A DNA stretch of 8,529 bases from Candidatus Woesearchaeota archaeon (lineage in GTDB: Archaea > Nanobdellota > Nanobdellia > Woesearchaeales > GW2011-AR9): NCBI GenBank assembly GCA_016181345.1, contig JACOZM010000135.1:1-8529 (forward strand). The letters are read 5' to 3'. The notes below the pieces were generated by a model. The model was not told the DNA's origin and ran no database searches. It saw only the letters and a program-made list of their open reading frames with translations. Shown one piece after another: positions 1 to 5,435 of the stretch. A program made the translations under genes and the position numbers. Numbering within the stretch: position 1 is the stretch's first letter; every line of letters begins with the position of its first letter.

Positions 1-1
1 C

Positions 2-85
2 CAGCAGACCAGGGGAGCAGACGAGCCTGAAACCAGATTTTTCAGGTGTACTAAATGCAATTATACCTGGAGGGAATATGCCTAA
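2..85 (+). CDS. Transcription factor S (TFS / TFIIS-like), C-terminal end only
   Basis: Partial gene that enters from the left edge; only the last 27 codons and the TAA stop are present. The reading frame gives QTRGADEP, then TRFFRCTKC and TWREYA. This is the second zinc ribbon of the archaeal TFS / TFIIS / RPB9 family: the Asp-Glu pair of the acidic hairpin that reaches into the RNA polymerase active site, followed by the last CxxC zinc pair. In this family the protein rescues backtracked RNA polymerase by stimulating transcript cleavage. The DE pair suggests a cleavage-competent factor rather than a silent paralogue, but the N-terminal ribbon cannot be seen. The stop overlaps the start of the next gene (ATG at 78), so the two are translationally coupled. 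Confidence 0.9.
   Translation, partial: QQTRGADEPETRFFRCTKCNYTWREYA
69..74 (+). promoter_or_regulatory. Shine-Dalgarno site for the coupled gene at 78
   Basis: GGAGGG lies inside the last codons of TFS. The GGAGG core is 4 nt before the ATG at 78. It matches the archaeal 16S anti-SD (CACCTCC) and fixes the start of the downstream gene. Confidence 0.75.
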
Positions 86-449
86 TCCTCAGACTTTATC
101 CAGCCCTAAGGAATTAGTCCAAAGCTTATCCAATGACAGCTTATTCAAGCAATGGCAGAAAGAGCACCCTCAAAATTTTCTTTCCCATCTTTTTGCGGCT
201 TTAGATTCCAACTTTAAGTTTAAAAGTAGTTGGGAAATCGGCTTTTTCGCTGAGGATAAGATTACTGTTTTCCTGCCTTTGAAAAAAGGCTTTGAGATCA
301 AGCCTGCTGATGAGATCTTCAAGAATAGGAAGCTCTTCAACGAAACGTTGATGCTCAGAAAGAAACTGAGCTTGAATCAAAGATTCAAAACTATATCTGT
401 CTCCATCCCTAATTTCCTGAAGAACTTCTCGATACAATCTTCTTATTGA
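78..449 (+). CDS. Small hypothetical protein coupled to TFS, possibly 3'-truncated
   Basis: A 123-residue reading frame whose ATG overlaps the TFS stop by 8 nt and has a good Shine-Dalgarno site 4 nt upstream, so its start is well supported. No function is recognised. Residues 1 to about 80 look like a normal soluble protein, with FKQWQKEHP, FLSHLFAALD, WEIGFF and DKITVF, then a basic segment. It resembles small DPANN proteins with an FLxHxF...WxIGF...DKIT pattern, but this is recollection, not a search result. From about residue 82 (position 320) the sequence becomes low-complexity (RKLFNE, LRKKLSL) and is antisense to the convincing part of the minus-strand gene. The real C-terminus may therefore have been lost and replaced by read-through. 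The N-terminal half is confident; the C-terminal third is doubtful. Confidence 0.6.
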   Translation: MPNPQTLSSPKELVQSLSNDSLFKQWQKEHPQNFLSHLFAALDSNFKFKSSWEIGFFAEDKITVFLPLKKGFEIKPADEIFKNRKLFNETLMLRKKLSLNQRFKTISVSIPNFLKNFSIQSSY

Positions 450-875
450 ATCTAGCCCTACTTCAGTTGAAACCCTGCCCGTGGCAACTTTATAAACCAA
501 CGGACTAACATCCCCAGTTGGAGAAAGTGTTAACACTTCAGAAATCAGACGATAATTTAACTCTTTAAAACCATCAGAAGAACGTTCAGATTTTCCTTCC
601 TTTTCCCGCTGAAGTCGTTCTAAAAATACTTCTGGATGAGAATGATCTCTCCTGCATTCTCTCTGAACTTCATCATCAAAAGCTTCAGGATAAAGAACTT
701 TTCCCGTTTTGAAGTCAAAATACACTGGTAAGAACCGTTCTAATCTTAGATCTCTGATTGCTTGTAGCGTATTCCTAACTGGCAGAGCTAGTAAATGATC
801 ATAGAAAGCAGTCTGATAGACTGCCTTAAACACGGTATCTAAATCAGGCATTTCACCTGCCGTCGAATGAACCAT
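201..875 (-). CDS. Hypothetical protein, 224 aa, unrecognised
   Basis: The frame stays open to a TTG at 944, but the ATG at 873-875 is preferred because a TATA-like box (893-906) is centred about 25 nt upstream, which suits a leaderless archaeal mRNA. The predicted soluble protein has 224 residues, is rich in Arg, Glu and Leu and is probably mostly helical. It has no signal peptide or membrane segment, and I recognise no catalytic motif. Visible landmarks are VHSTAGEMPDL at the N-terminus, YFDFKTGKVLYPEAFDDEVQREC near the first third (quoted here only as landmarks YFDFKTGK and DDEVQREC), TLSPTGDVSPLVYKVATGR in the middle, and charged helices after that. Downstream of about position 320 it runs antisense to the confidently started + strand gene, so its last 40 or so residues (from about RLDLKAFF) may be read-through. 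It follows the M50 gene by 86 nt but has its own promoter. Confidence 0.6.
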   Translation of the reverse strand: MVHSTAGEMPDLDTVFKAVYQTAFYDHLLALPVRNTLQAIRDLRLERFLPVYFDFKTGKVLYPEAFDDEVQRECRRDHSHPEVFLERLQREKEGKSERSSDGFKELNYRLISEVLTLSPTGDVSPLVYKVATGRVSTEVGLDSIRRLYREVLQEIRDGDRYSFESLIQAQFLSEHQRFVEELPILEDLISRLDLKAFFQRQENSNLILSEKADFPTTFKLKVGI

Positions 876-892
876 ATTATCATCAGGATGGA

Positions 893-906
893 CTTTATTA
901 ATAAAG
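893..906 (-). promoter_or_regulatory. TATA-like box for the 224-aa hypothetical gene
   Basis: CTTTATTAATAAAG is a perfect 14-bp palindrome centred about 25 nt before the ATG at 875. This is the usual distance for an archaeal TATA box driving a leaderless transcript. It also argues against the in-frame TTG at 944, which lies upstream of the box. Confidence 0.55.
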
Positions 907-961
907 ATGATGTTCAAAAAACATTGAAGATACTTGATAATCAAATAAGATTATAATTTTC

Positions 962-1633
962 TCAAAATAAGAACAAAAAGTAAACGCCAAAACCGATCAT
1001 TCCTGCCCAAACAATTCTATTCCATTCAAAAATTTTTAATCCATCAAAATTCCCAAAAGGAATCATATTAAATAACCCGAGCCATAAGTTAATTGAAAAT
1101 CCAACACTAAAAAGTGAACTTCCTGCTGGATATAGCAACGTTAAAGCAAGAAATATCATGGCTAAAACGTAATTTGTCAACGGCCCAGCTAGACTAATGA
1201 GACCATTCTCTTTTCGGGTAATCATTCCGGAAATCATGACTGCTCCAGGAGCTGCAAAAATAAATCCAACGGCAAAAGCCAAGCCGACTGCCACATAGAG
1301 CATCTGATCAAATGAACGAAATTCAGCTACACATCCGTATCGCTGAGCCACAAATTTATGAGCTAATTCATGAAACAAAAATCCAATTCCTGCTGTAAGC
1401 CCTGAAACTCCTAGCATAACTAAGAAGCTTAGAGAAAATAGGCCATCAATTCCTTTAAATAAGCTTATTCCCGAGTAAACAAAAGCAAAAGCTAACGAGA
1501 TTGCTAACCACGACTTCGTGATATCAATCAGTTCTATCTTAGAAGTCTTAATATTTCCTATCTTAATTGTTTGATGCATCTTATCTTTAACCTTGTTTGG
1601 AACACTTATTTCTGAACATTCATTTACCAACAT
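962..1633 (-). CDS. M50 family site-2-type intramembrane zinc metalloprotease
   Basis: A 223-residue integral membrane protease of the site-2 protease / M50 family, which cleaves substrates within the bilayer. Zinc and catalytic site: HELAH at residues 88-92, at the end of a hydrophobic helix (about 70-90). The second active-site motif is NMIPFGNFDG at 189-198, with Asp197 as the third zinc ligand. AGPLTN at 149-154 is the usual family motif between them. Hydrophobic segments lie near 43-62, 66-92, 113-136, 146-168, 176-193 and 207-223. There is no PDZ or CBS domain, so this is a minimal core form. The start is uncertain: ATG at 1633 gives 18 extra residues, while ATG at 1579 (MHQTIKIG) gives an N-terminus closer to what small archaeal members usually show. 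It lies 28 nt downstream of the zinc-finger gene, probably in one transcript. Confidence 0.9.
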   Translation of the reverse strand: MLVNECSEISVPNKVKDKMHQTIKIGNIKTSKIELIDITKSWLAISLAFAFVYSGISLFKGIDGLFSLSFLVMLGVSGLTAGIGFLFHELAHKFVAQRYGCVAEFRSFDQMLYVAVGLAFAVGFIFAAPGAVMISGMITRKENGLISLAGPLTNYVLAMIFLALTLLYPAGSSLFSVGFSINLWLGLFNMIPFGNFDGLKIFEWNRIVWAGMIGFGVYFLFLF

Positions 1634-1661
1634 TTGATTATTAACATTTAATGATGAACAT

Positions 1662-1898
1662 CTAATTATTCCTCACTGAATCATCTTGAATATATTTATC
1701 CAGCTCTTCTTCATCCTGCTCTAAATCGCCCATCTTTTCCTTCAAGTACTCTTTCAGCCTCTGTGCTTCTTCTTCAACTTTAACTAATAAAGTTAGATCA
1801 GCAAAGTTTTCTTCAGCGCATTCCTGGCAATAAAAATCAGCACTATCTTTTATTTGATATTCTGCTTTTTTCCCGCAGATGATACATTTTTTAGCCAT
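1662..1898 (-). CDS. Small CxxC...CxxC zinc-finger protein with acidic helical tail
   Basis: A 78-residue protein starting MAKKCIICG. Two CxxC pairs (Cys5/Cys8 and Cys24/Cys27) form a compact zinc ribbon. It is followed by a helix rich in Glu and Lys (about residues 40-70, with EEEAQRLKEYLKEKMG as the core), which looks like an amphipathic or short coiled-coil segment, and an acidic tail. Function is unknown. Size and layout suggest a protein- or nucleic-acid-binding adaptor. Similar small proteins are common in DPANN genomes (recollection, not searched). It is the first gene of a probable operon with the M50 protease and has a clear promoter and a near-leaderless ATG. Confidence 0.8.
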   Translation of the reverse strand: MAKKCIICGKKAEYQIKDSADFYCQECAEENFADLTLLVKVEEEAQRLKEYLKEKMGDLEQDEEELDKYIQDDSVRNN

Positions 1899-1920
1899 TA
1901 TGGATTCTATTTCCTATCCA

Positions 1921-1931
1921 TTTAAAAATAT
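1921..1931 (-). promoter_or_regulatory. TATA-like box for the zinc-finger / M50 operon
   Basis: ATATTTTTAAA on the minus strand is centred about 28 nt before the ATG at 1898. No Shine-Dalgarno site is present, so a leaderless mRNA is expected. The 164-bp spacer 1899-2062 holds only this box and the divergent box at 2034. Confidence 0.6.
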
Positions 1932-2033
1932 TTTTGTTGTTAAAACAATGTTTATCAAGAAAGTCATCAAGAATAAATTCCAGATCATCAACCTTTGAAA
2001 AAATCCTTCCTCTGAAAAAGATCAAAATAAACA

Positions 2034-2041
2034 TTTATATA
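2034..2041 (+). promoter_or_regulatory. TATA box for the VTT-domain gene
   Basis: TTTATATA is centred about 26 nt before the ATG at 2063, a textbook archaeal TATA position for a leaderless transcript. This sets the start at 2063 and makes the open frame back to TTG 1934 non-coding. Confidence 0.7.
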
Positions 2042-2062
2042 GCTAAAAATAATCTCCTATTT

Positions 2063-2830
2063 ATGAACGGACATTTCCATAAGCTGAAATATGTAATGAT
2101 CATCATTATTGTCATTATCATCTATATCCTTATGAACCGGCTGAACATCGTACAGCATTATATCTCTAACCCAGAATCACTCCAAAAGCTTATGATCAGT
2201 TTAGGAATTTTCGCCCCATTAGCCATTATTGGTTTACAGATCCTGCAATCTCTTATCCCTATTCTTCCGGGAGGAGTTATTACTATCGCTTCAGGGTTTA
2301 TCTTTGGTCCTTGGAGGGGGTTATTATTCAGTCTCATCGGAGCCATGATCGGTTCGTCAATAGTCTTTTTCATCAGTAGAAGATTTGGTAAAGAGTTAGC
2401 CGTCAAGCTGATGGGGAAAAAAGAAGTAGTTCATTTCCATCTCCTCTTTAAGCAGAAGAAAAACTGGGGCTTGTATATCGCAAGAATGATACCTATCTTC
2501 CCAAGTGACGTTGTCAGTTTAGGCGCTGGATTAACTACTATTTCCTTTAAGCAATTCTTTATCATCTCCGGATTAGGTTTTCTCACCCAAATGATCTTTT
2601 ACAGTCATTTTGGTGCTAAACTAGTTAGCGGACAGATTAGCTTACCCCTTATCCTCATTTCAGCAATGATTATTATCTTCATCCTTATCCTAATCTTCCG
2701 AAAATATATTAAGGAACTACTCATCGAAGGTCTTCAAGAATTGAGAAAAGGAGAAAAGCTTTTCAAAAAAGAAGAGAAGTTCTTACGAAAAGAAGAGTTA
2801 TTTTTAGAAAAAGAATTCAGAAGGATTTGA
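2063..2830 (+). CDS. TVP38/TMEM64 (VTT / DedA-like) membrane protein
   Basis: A 255-residue polytopic membrane protein. The ATG at 2063 is chosen over the TTG at 1934 because a TATA box sits 26 nt upstream and the first helix begins directly after MNGHFHKLK. Hydrophobic segments: about 10-24, 47-69, 70-104 (a re-entrant region plus helix with PGGVITIASGFIFGP), 160-185 and 192-212. The motif PILPGG...SGFIFGPWRG, the FISRRFGK turn after the helix, and RMIPIFPSDVVSLGAGL are hallmarks of the VTT fold. That fold is shared with DedA, VMP1 and TMEM41B, some of which move lipids between leaflets. The substrate here is unknown. The C-terminus (215-255) is a charged cytoplasmic tail with three 7-residue repeats. 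Confidence 0.88.
   Translation: MNGHFHKLKYVMIIIIVIIIYILMNRLNIVQHYISNPESLQKLMISLGIFAPLAIIGLQILQSLIPILPGGVITIASGFIFGPWRGLLFSLIGAMIGSSIVFFISRRFGKELAVKLMGKKEVVHFHLLFKQKKNWGLYIARMIPIFPSDVVSLGAGLTTISFKQFFIISGLGFLTQMIFYSHFGAKLVSGQISLPLILISAMIIIFILILIFRKYIKELLIEGLQELRKGEKLFKKEEKFLRKEELFLEKEFRRI
2753..2815 (+). repeat. Three heptad repeats in the VTT protein tail
   Basis: Residues 231-251 read EKLFKKE, EKFLRKE, ELFLEKE: three in-phase 7-residue units of pattern E-x-[LF]-[FL]-x-K-E. At DNA level the units have diverged, so selection rather than fresh duplication keeps the pattern. They predict an amphipathic helix able to lie on the membrane or form a coiled coil. Confidence 0.75.
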
Positions 2831-2899
2831 AATGAGCATCAGCAGGAAACATCTGCAAGATTAAAAACAGATAAGTTATAATTACCTAAAACCCCAAGA

Positions 2900-2907
2900 T
2901 TTAAATA
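2900..2907 (+). promoter_or_regulatory. TATA box for the CCA-adding enzyme gene
   Basis: TTTAAATA is centred about 26 nt before the ATG at 2930, so the gene has its own leaderless promoter in the 99-bp spacer after the VTT gene. The spacing favours ATG 2930 over the TTG at 2924. Confidence 0.65.
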
Positions 2908-2929
2908 AATCAGCAGGTTCTAATTGCTC

Positions 2930-4162
2930 ATGCAGGAAATCCTCCAAAAAATCAAGCCGAGTAAAGAAGAGAAGAGAAAATTACAACAGTCAGTAAATTC
3001 CTTTCTTAACAAACTGAACAGTAAACTAAACGATGCTAAAGCTATTTTGGGAGGAAGCGGAGCAAAAGGGACATTTCTTGCCGGAAGCTATGATGTTGAT
3101 ATTTTTGTCCAGTATGATTACAAAAAGTTTCAAGATAAATCAGCAGAATTATCTAATTATTTGGAAAAATCATTGCAAAGTTCCTTTCCAAAATACCCTC
3201 TTACAAGACTCCATGGAAGCAGAGATTATTTCCAGTTAAAATATGAAGATTATACTTTTGAGATAGTACCAATCTTAAAGATAAAAAAAGCCGAAGAAGC
3301 AAAAAATATCACTGATATTTCTCCCCTACACGCAGTATGGGTCAATAAAAATATCAAGGATAAAGACCAAGTTCTTCTCATAAAACAATTCTGTAAAGCT
3401 CATAACATTTACGGAGCAGAATCACATATTATGGGTTTTTCTGGCTATGGTCTTGAAATTCTTATCGGAAAATACAAAACATTCACCAATCTCTTAAAAG
3501 CATCACAACAATGGAAAGCCAAAGAAGTCATCGATCCTCAACAGCATTATAAGAAAGGAATGGCCTTATTTCATCTAAATCAGTCCAAACAGCTTTCCCC
3601 TATTATCATCATCGATCCTGTTGACAAAACGAGAAATGCCGCTGCTGCTTTATCCGAAGAAAAATTAACGCTATTCAAGGCGAAAGCTAAAGAGTTCCTA
3701 AAAAAGCCTTCTGAAGAATTCTTCCTTAAAAAAGAGATTGACTATACTCGGCTTAAAAAAGAAGCGGACTCAAAAAAACAATCCTTCATTTTTCTGGAAA
3801 TAACACCATTAGCTGGAAAAAAAGATATTGTCGGCGCAAAATTGCTCAAAGCATACCATTTTTTAGAAAAATCATTGCATCCATTTAAGATTAAAAAGTC
3901 TGGCTGGGACTGGGTTTCGATGTATTTTATTCTGGAACAAAAAGAACTACCTTCAGAACAGATCAGAAAAGGCCCTCCGATGAACTTACCAGAAAACGTG
4001 CTTGATTTTAAGAAGAAAAACAAGGATACGTTCACCCAAGACGGACAAATTTTTGCCAGAGTTAAAACACCTTTTCCAAAACTAGATAACTTCATCAAAC
4101 ACTTGGTAACAGAAAAGTATGTTACTGAAAAAGTGAAGAAGATAAAGATAAAAAAAGAATGA
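2930..4162 (+). CDS. cca: Archaeal (class I) CCA-adding tRNA nucleotidyltransferase
   Basis: A 410-residue enzyme that builds or repairs the 3'-CCA end of tRNA from CTP and ATP without a template. The nucleotidyltransferase head has GSGAKGT at 42-48 and GSYDVDIF at 52-59, giving carboxylates Asp55 and Asp57; the third is Glu111 in TFEIVP. The family-typical block NIYGAE...GFSGYGLEIL (about 159-178) and DPVDKTRNAAAALS (229-242) follow, then the archaeal middle and tail domains with ITPLAGKKDIVGAKLL, GWDW and FARVKTPFP. The known A. fulgidus enzyme uses Glu/Asp/Asp at the carboxylate positions, while this one reads Asp/Asp/Glu, a conservative change. The C-terminus is Lys-rich and the protein is slightly short for the family (about 430-450). 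The start is at ATG 2930 from promoter spacing; a TTG two codons upstream is the only alternative. Confidence 0.95.
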   Translation: MQEILQKIKPSKEEKRKLQQSVNSFLNKLNSKLNDAKAILGGSGAKGTFLAGSYDVDIFVQYDYKKFQDKSAELSNYLEKSLQSSFPKYPLTRLHGSRDYFQLKYEDYTFEIVPILKIKKAEEAKNITDISPLHAVWVNKNIKDKDQVLLIKQFCKAHNIYGAESHIMGFSGYGLEILIGKYKTFTNLLKASQQWKAKEVIDPQQHYKKGMALFHLNQSKQLSPIIIIDPVDKTRNAAAALSEEKLTLFKAKAKEFLKKPSEEFFLKKEIDYTRLKKEADSKKQSFIFLEITPLAGKKDIVGAKLLKAYHFLEKSLHPFKIKKSGWDWVSMYFILEQKELPSEQIRKGPPMNLPENVLDFKKKNKDTFTQDGQIFARVKTPFPKLDNFIKHLVTEKYVTEKVKKIKIKKE

Positions 4163-4200
4163 TTAAAGAAAAAAATTTTAAAGAAAGAATAATTAAATTT

Positions 4201-4215
4201 AAAAAATAGTAAAAA
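4201..4215 (-). terminator. Possible T-rich terminator after the 108-aa gene
   Basis: On the minus strand, T5 (4211-4215) and T6 (4201-4206) follow the stop of the minus gene by about 42-56 nt within a very AT-rich spacer. Oligo-T tracts terminate archaeal transcription, but background T content here is high. Confidence 0.3.
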
Positions 4216-4230
4216 TAAATTTCTAATAAA

Positions 4231-4254
4231 TAATAATAATAATAATAATAATAA
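4231..4254. repeat. (TAA)8 microsatellite between convergent genes
   Basis: Eight perfect TAA units lie between the CCA gene stop (4162) and the end of the convergent minus gene (4257). Imperfect units extend a few bases to the left. It looks like a slippage-prone simple repeat in non-coding sequence. The rest of 4163-4256 is A/T-rich with no gene. Confidence 0.95.
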
Positions 4255-4256
4255 CT

Positions 4257-4583
4257 CTAGAGTATTTTTAACGTAACCATACATTCATGTTGAGTAGTTA
4301 TTACCCACCCATTTGGTGCCATTTTATATTTATTTTTCCCCAGATAGACATTAAATTCAGTTAGTTGAACACAATTCTCTCCACCCCTAACTTCCACAAA
4401 ATCTCCTACTTTCCTAACTTGAAAAGTAGCACCCTTTGGTAAAGAAATCATCGCAGTAACTTCTGAGTGAGGCCCAGAAATAGTTAATACACCACCATTC
4501 TTAAGAACAACTGGTTGTTTTCTACCCCCAGTATCATGCCGACTAAAAATTAGTCTAAAAGTTTCTAATGCTCCTGTATCCAT
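4257..4583 (-). CDS. Hypothetical protein, 108 aa, probably beta-rich
   Basis: No family recognised. The ATG at 4581-4583 is chosen because a 7-base Shine-Dalgarno site GAGGTGA (4589-4595) lies 5 nt upstream. ATG 4586 would be only 2 nt away, and GTG 4592 is part of the SD itself. The 108-residue product has no signal peptide or membrane helix. It alternates hydrophobic and polar residues with many Gly and Val turns (VVLKNGGVLTISG, FVEVRGGE, MAPNGWVITT), which suggests a small beta-sandwich or barrel. Cys71 and Cys101 are the only cysteines. It is convergent with the CCA gene and 133 nt upstream in its own direction from nothing but AT-rich DNA and a promoter. Unlike most of its neighbours it has a leadered mRNA. 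Confidence 0.65.
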   Translation of the reverse strand: MDTGALETFRLIFSRHDTGGRKQPVVLKNGGVLTISGPHSEVTAMISLPKGATFQVRKVGDFVEVRGGENCVQLTEFNVYLGKNKYKMAPNGWVITTQHECMVTLKIL

Positions 4584-4588
4584 CATCT

Positions 4589-4595
4589 TCACCTC
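4589..4595 (-). promoter_or_regulatory. Shine-Dalgarno site of the 108-aa gene
   Basis: GAGGTGA matches the archaeal anti-SD over 7 bases, 5 nt before ATG 4583. It decides between three closely spaced start codons. Confidence 0.75.
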
Positions 4596-4638
4596 ATTTT
4601 TTAAATAAAACTAATCAGATGATAACATTCCTCAAACA

Positions 4639-4646
4639 ATTATAAA
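4639..4646 (-). promoter_or_regulatory. TATA-like box for the 108-aa gene
   Basis: TTTATAAT on the minus strand. With a start site about 25 nt downstream (near 4617) the mRNA would carry a leader of about 35 nt containing the Shine-Dalgarno site. The spacer 4584-4715 otherwise holds only oligo-A/T tracts. Confidence 0.5.
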
Positions 4647-4679
4647 CTTATCGATAATCAAAAAGCTACAAGAACATCC

Positions 4680-4709
4680 AAAAAAAAAGTTGAAAAAAAT
4701 ATTAAAAAA
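4680..4709 (-). terminator. Oligo-T terminator after the lipoprotein gene
   Basis: On the minus strand, runs of T6 (4704-4709), T7 (4693-4699) and T9 (4680-4688) follow the stop codon at 4716 within 36 nt, with no hairpin. Clustered U-tracts without stems are typical archaeal intrinsic terminators. Confidence 0.7.
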
Positions 4710-4715
4710 TAATCT

Positions 4716-5270
4716 TTATTTGAATGGATTATAATCCTCAACGAGACCCTTAGCTTTATCCTTAGCTTTATCCAACCAGCTTTTCTCTCCTTGTACTGCA
4801 GGTTTAGTTTCAGGTTCAGCTTTTTGTCTATCTTTTTCAATAAGTTGTACCAGGGCATCTTGTCCATCAGCTAATACCCATTCCAACTGTATTCCATCAG
4901 ATCCTGGACGAGCTACAGCAAATCCACGGTCAAGGTCAGTTTCTAAACCAAGAACACTAGCAGCACTATAACGTAACGTTACTTTTCCATCTTTTAATGG
5001 AACATCTTCAACCCTAGAACGTGAAGCTTCCGGAACACACTGCCTCAAATAATCAGCTCTGGCTCTATTCATCCCTGCCATTCGAGCTAAAGCAGGATTG
5101 TTCTCTCCATTCACCAATGCAGGAAGTTCACCAATTCCTACACATTGGCCATCATAACTTTTTCGGATATCCATCGGAGTTAATTTTACTGGCATACAAG
5201 CACTAGCTAATAAAGCACTAGCTAAAGCACCAGCATACAACGTTGAAGCTAATCGAGTCATATAAGTCAT
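4716..5270 (-). CDS. Putative secreted lipoprotein, 184 aa, unrecognised
   Basis: The start is set at ATG 5268-5270, which has AGGTGA 4 nt upstream. An in-frame ATG at 5324 would add 18 residues in front of the signal peptide. The N-terminus is a signal peptide: a short Arg-bearing n-region (MTYMTRL), an Ala/Leu core (about 8-24) and LLASAC with Cys25 as the likely lipidated residue, a relaxed lipobox because Ala rather than Leu is at -3. Two further cysteines (43 and 78) could form a disulfide. The mature part includes YDGQCVGIGELPALVN, a helical MNRARADYLRQC segment, a beta-like region (KVTLRYS, GIQLEWVLADG) and a charged C-terminal helix SWLDKAKDKAKGLVEDY. The family is unknown; it probably acts at the outer face of the membrane. 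Promoter at 5352, terminator at 4680: a single-gene transcript. Confidence 0.7.
   Translation of the reverse strand: MTYMTRLASTLYAGALASALLASACMPVKLTPMDIRKSYDGQCVGIGELPALVNGENNPALARMAGMNRARADYLRQCVPEASRSRVEDVPLKDGKVTLRYSAASVLGLETDLDRGFAVARPGSDGIQLEWVLADGQDALVQLIEKDRQKAEPETKPAVQGEKSWLDKAKDKAKGLVEDYNPFK
4749..4772 (-). repeat. 12-bp tandem duplication in the lipoprotein tail
   Basis: CTTAGCTTTATC (plus strand) occurs twice head to tail and encodes the duplicated DKAK DKAK in the C-terminal helix. The perfect identity suggests recent slippage. Confidence 0.85.
5196..5225 (-). repeat. 15-bp tandem duplication in the signal peptide
   Basis: Two adjacent 15-bp units encode LASAL and LASAC (residues 16-25), identical over the first 13 bases. 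The hydrophobic core and lipobox therefore arose or lengthened by duplication. Confidence 0.8.
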
Positions 5271-5274
5271 ATTC

Positions 5275-5280
5275 TCACCT
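5275..5280 (-). promoter_or_regulatory. Shine-Dalgarno site of the lipoprotein gene
   Basis: AGGTGA, 4 nt before ATG 5270. It supports the shorter, signal-peptide-first protein over the extension to ATG 5324. Confidence 0.7.
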
Positions 5281-5351
5281 TTAATCTTAGTAGTATAGCA
5301 GAAAAGCAATAGTTGCTTTTCCATAACCTAACCTCTAAATATAGTCCTTTA

Positions 5352-5359
5352 TTTATAAA
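5352..5359 (-). promoter_or_regulatory. TATA-like box for the lipoprotein gene
   Basis: TTTATAAA on the minus strand. A start site about 26 nt downstream (near 5329) gives a leader of roughly 60 nt to ATG 5270. It would also leave ATG 5324 only about 5 nt from the start site, so a longer near-leaderless product cannot be excluded. Confidence 0.55.
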
Positions 5360-5414
5360 TCTTTCCACTATTTACTACACATTAGTGATAAATAAACGAA
5401 TAAAACAGATCATC

Positions 5415-5422
5415 AAAAAAAA
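5415..5422 (-). terminator. Oligo-T terminator after aconitase
   Basis: T8 on the minus strand begins 14 nt after the aconitase stop (5436), with no hairpin. It separates aconitase from the lipoprotein gene, whose promoter lies just beyond. Confidence 0.65.
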
Positions 5423-5435
5423 TAATGAAGAACGC

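Noticed and set aside
876..944. N-terminal extension of the 224-aa protein from TTG 944
   Set aside because: It contains the palindromic TATA-like box, and ATG 875 fits the promoter spacing.
1934..2062. N-terminal extension of the VTT protein from TTG 1934
   Set aside because: The TATA box at 2034 lies inside it, the encoded residues are basic and low-complexity, and ATG 2063 sits at the right distance.
2838..2917. ATCAGCAGG direct repeat, 71 nt apart, in the VTT-cca spacer
   Set aside because: Only 9 bases, no further copies seen, no link to the promoter; chance is a sufficient explanation.
4254..4263. Palindrome ACTCTAGAGT followed by T5, as a hairpin terminator for the CCA gene
   Set aside because: No loop, only 5-bp arms, and it contains the stop codon of the minus gene; not a credible hairpin terminator.
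3742..4284. 180-codon minus-strand open frame
   Set aside because: It lies antisense to the well-supported CCA-adding enzyme, is rich in Phe and Leu runs from A-rich codons, and has no promoter or SD.
4658..4867. 69-codon minus-strand open frame across the lipoprotein end
   Set aside because: It overlaps the lipoprotein gene in another frame and continues into oligo-T sequence; Lys/Leu/Phe low complexity.
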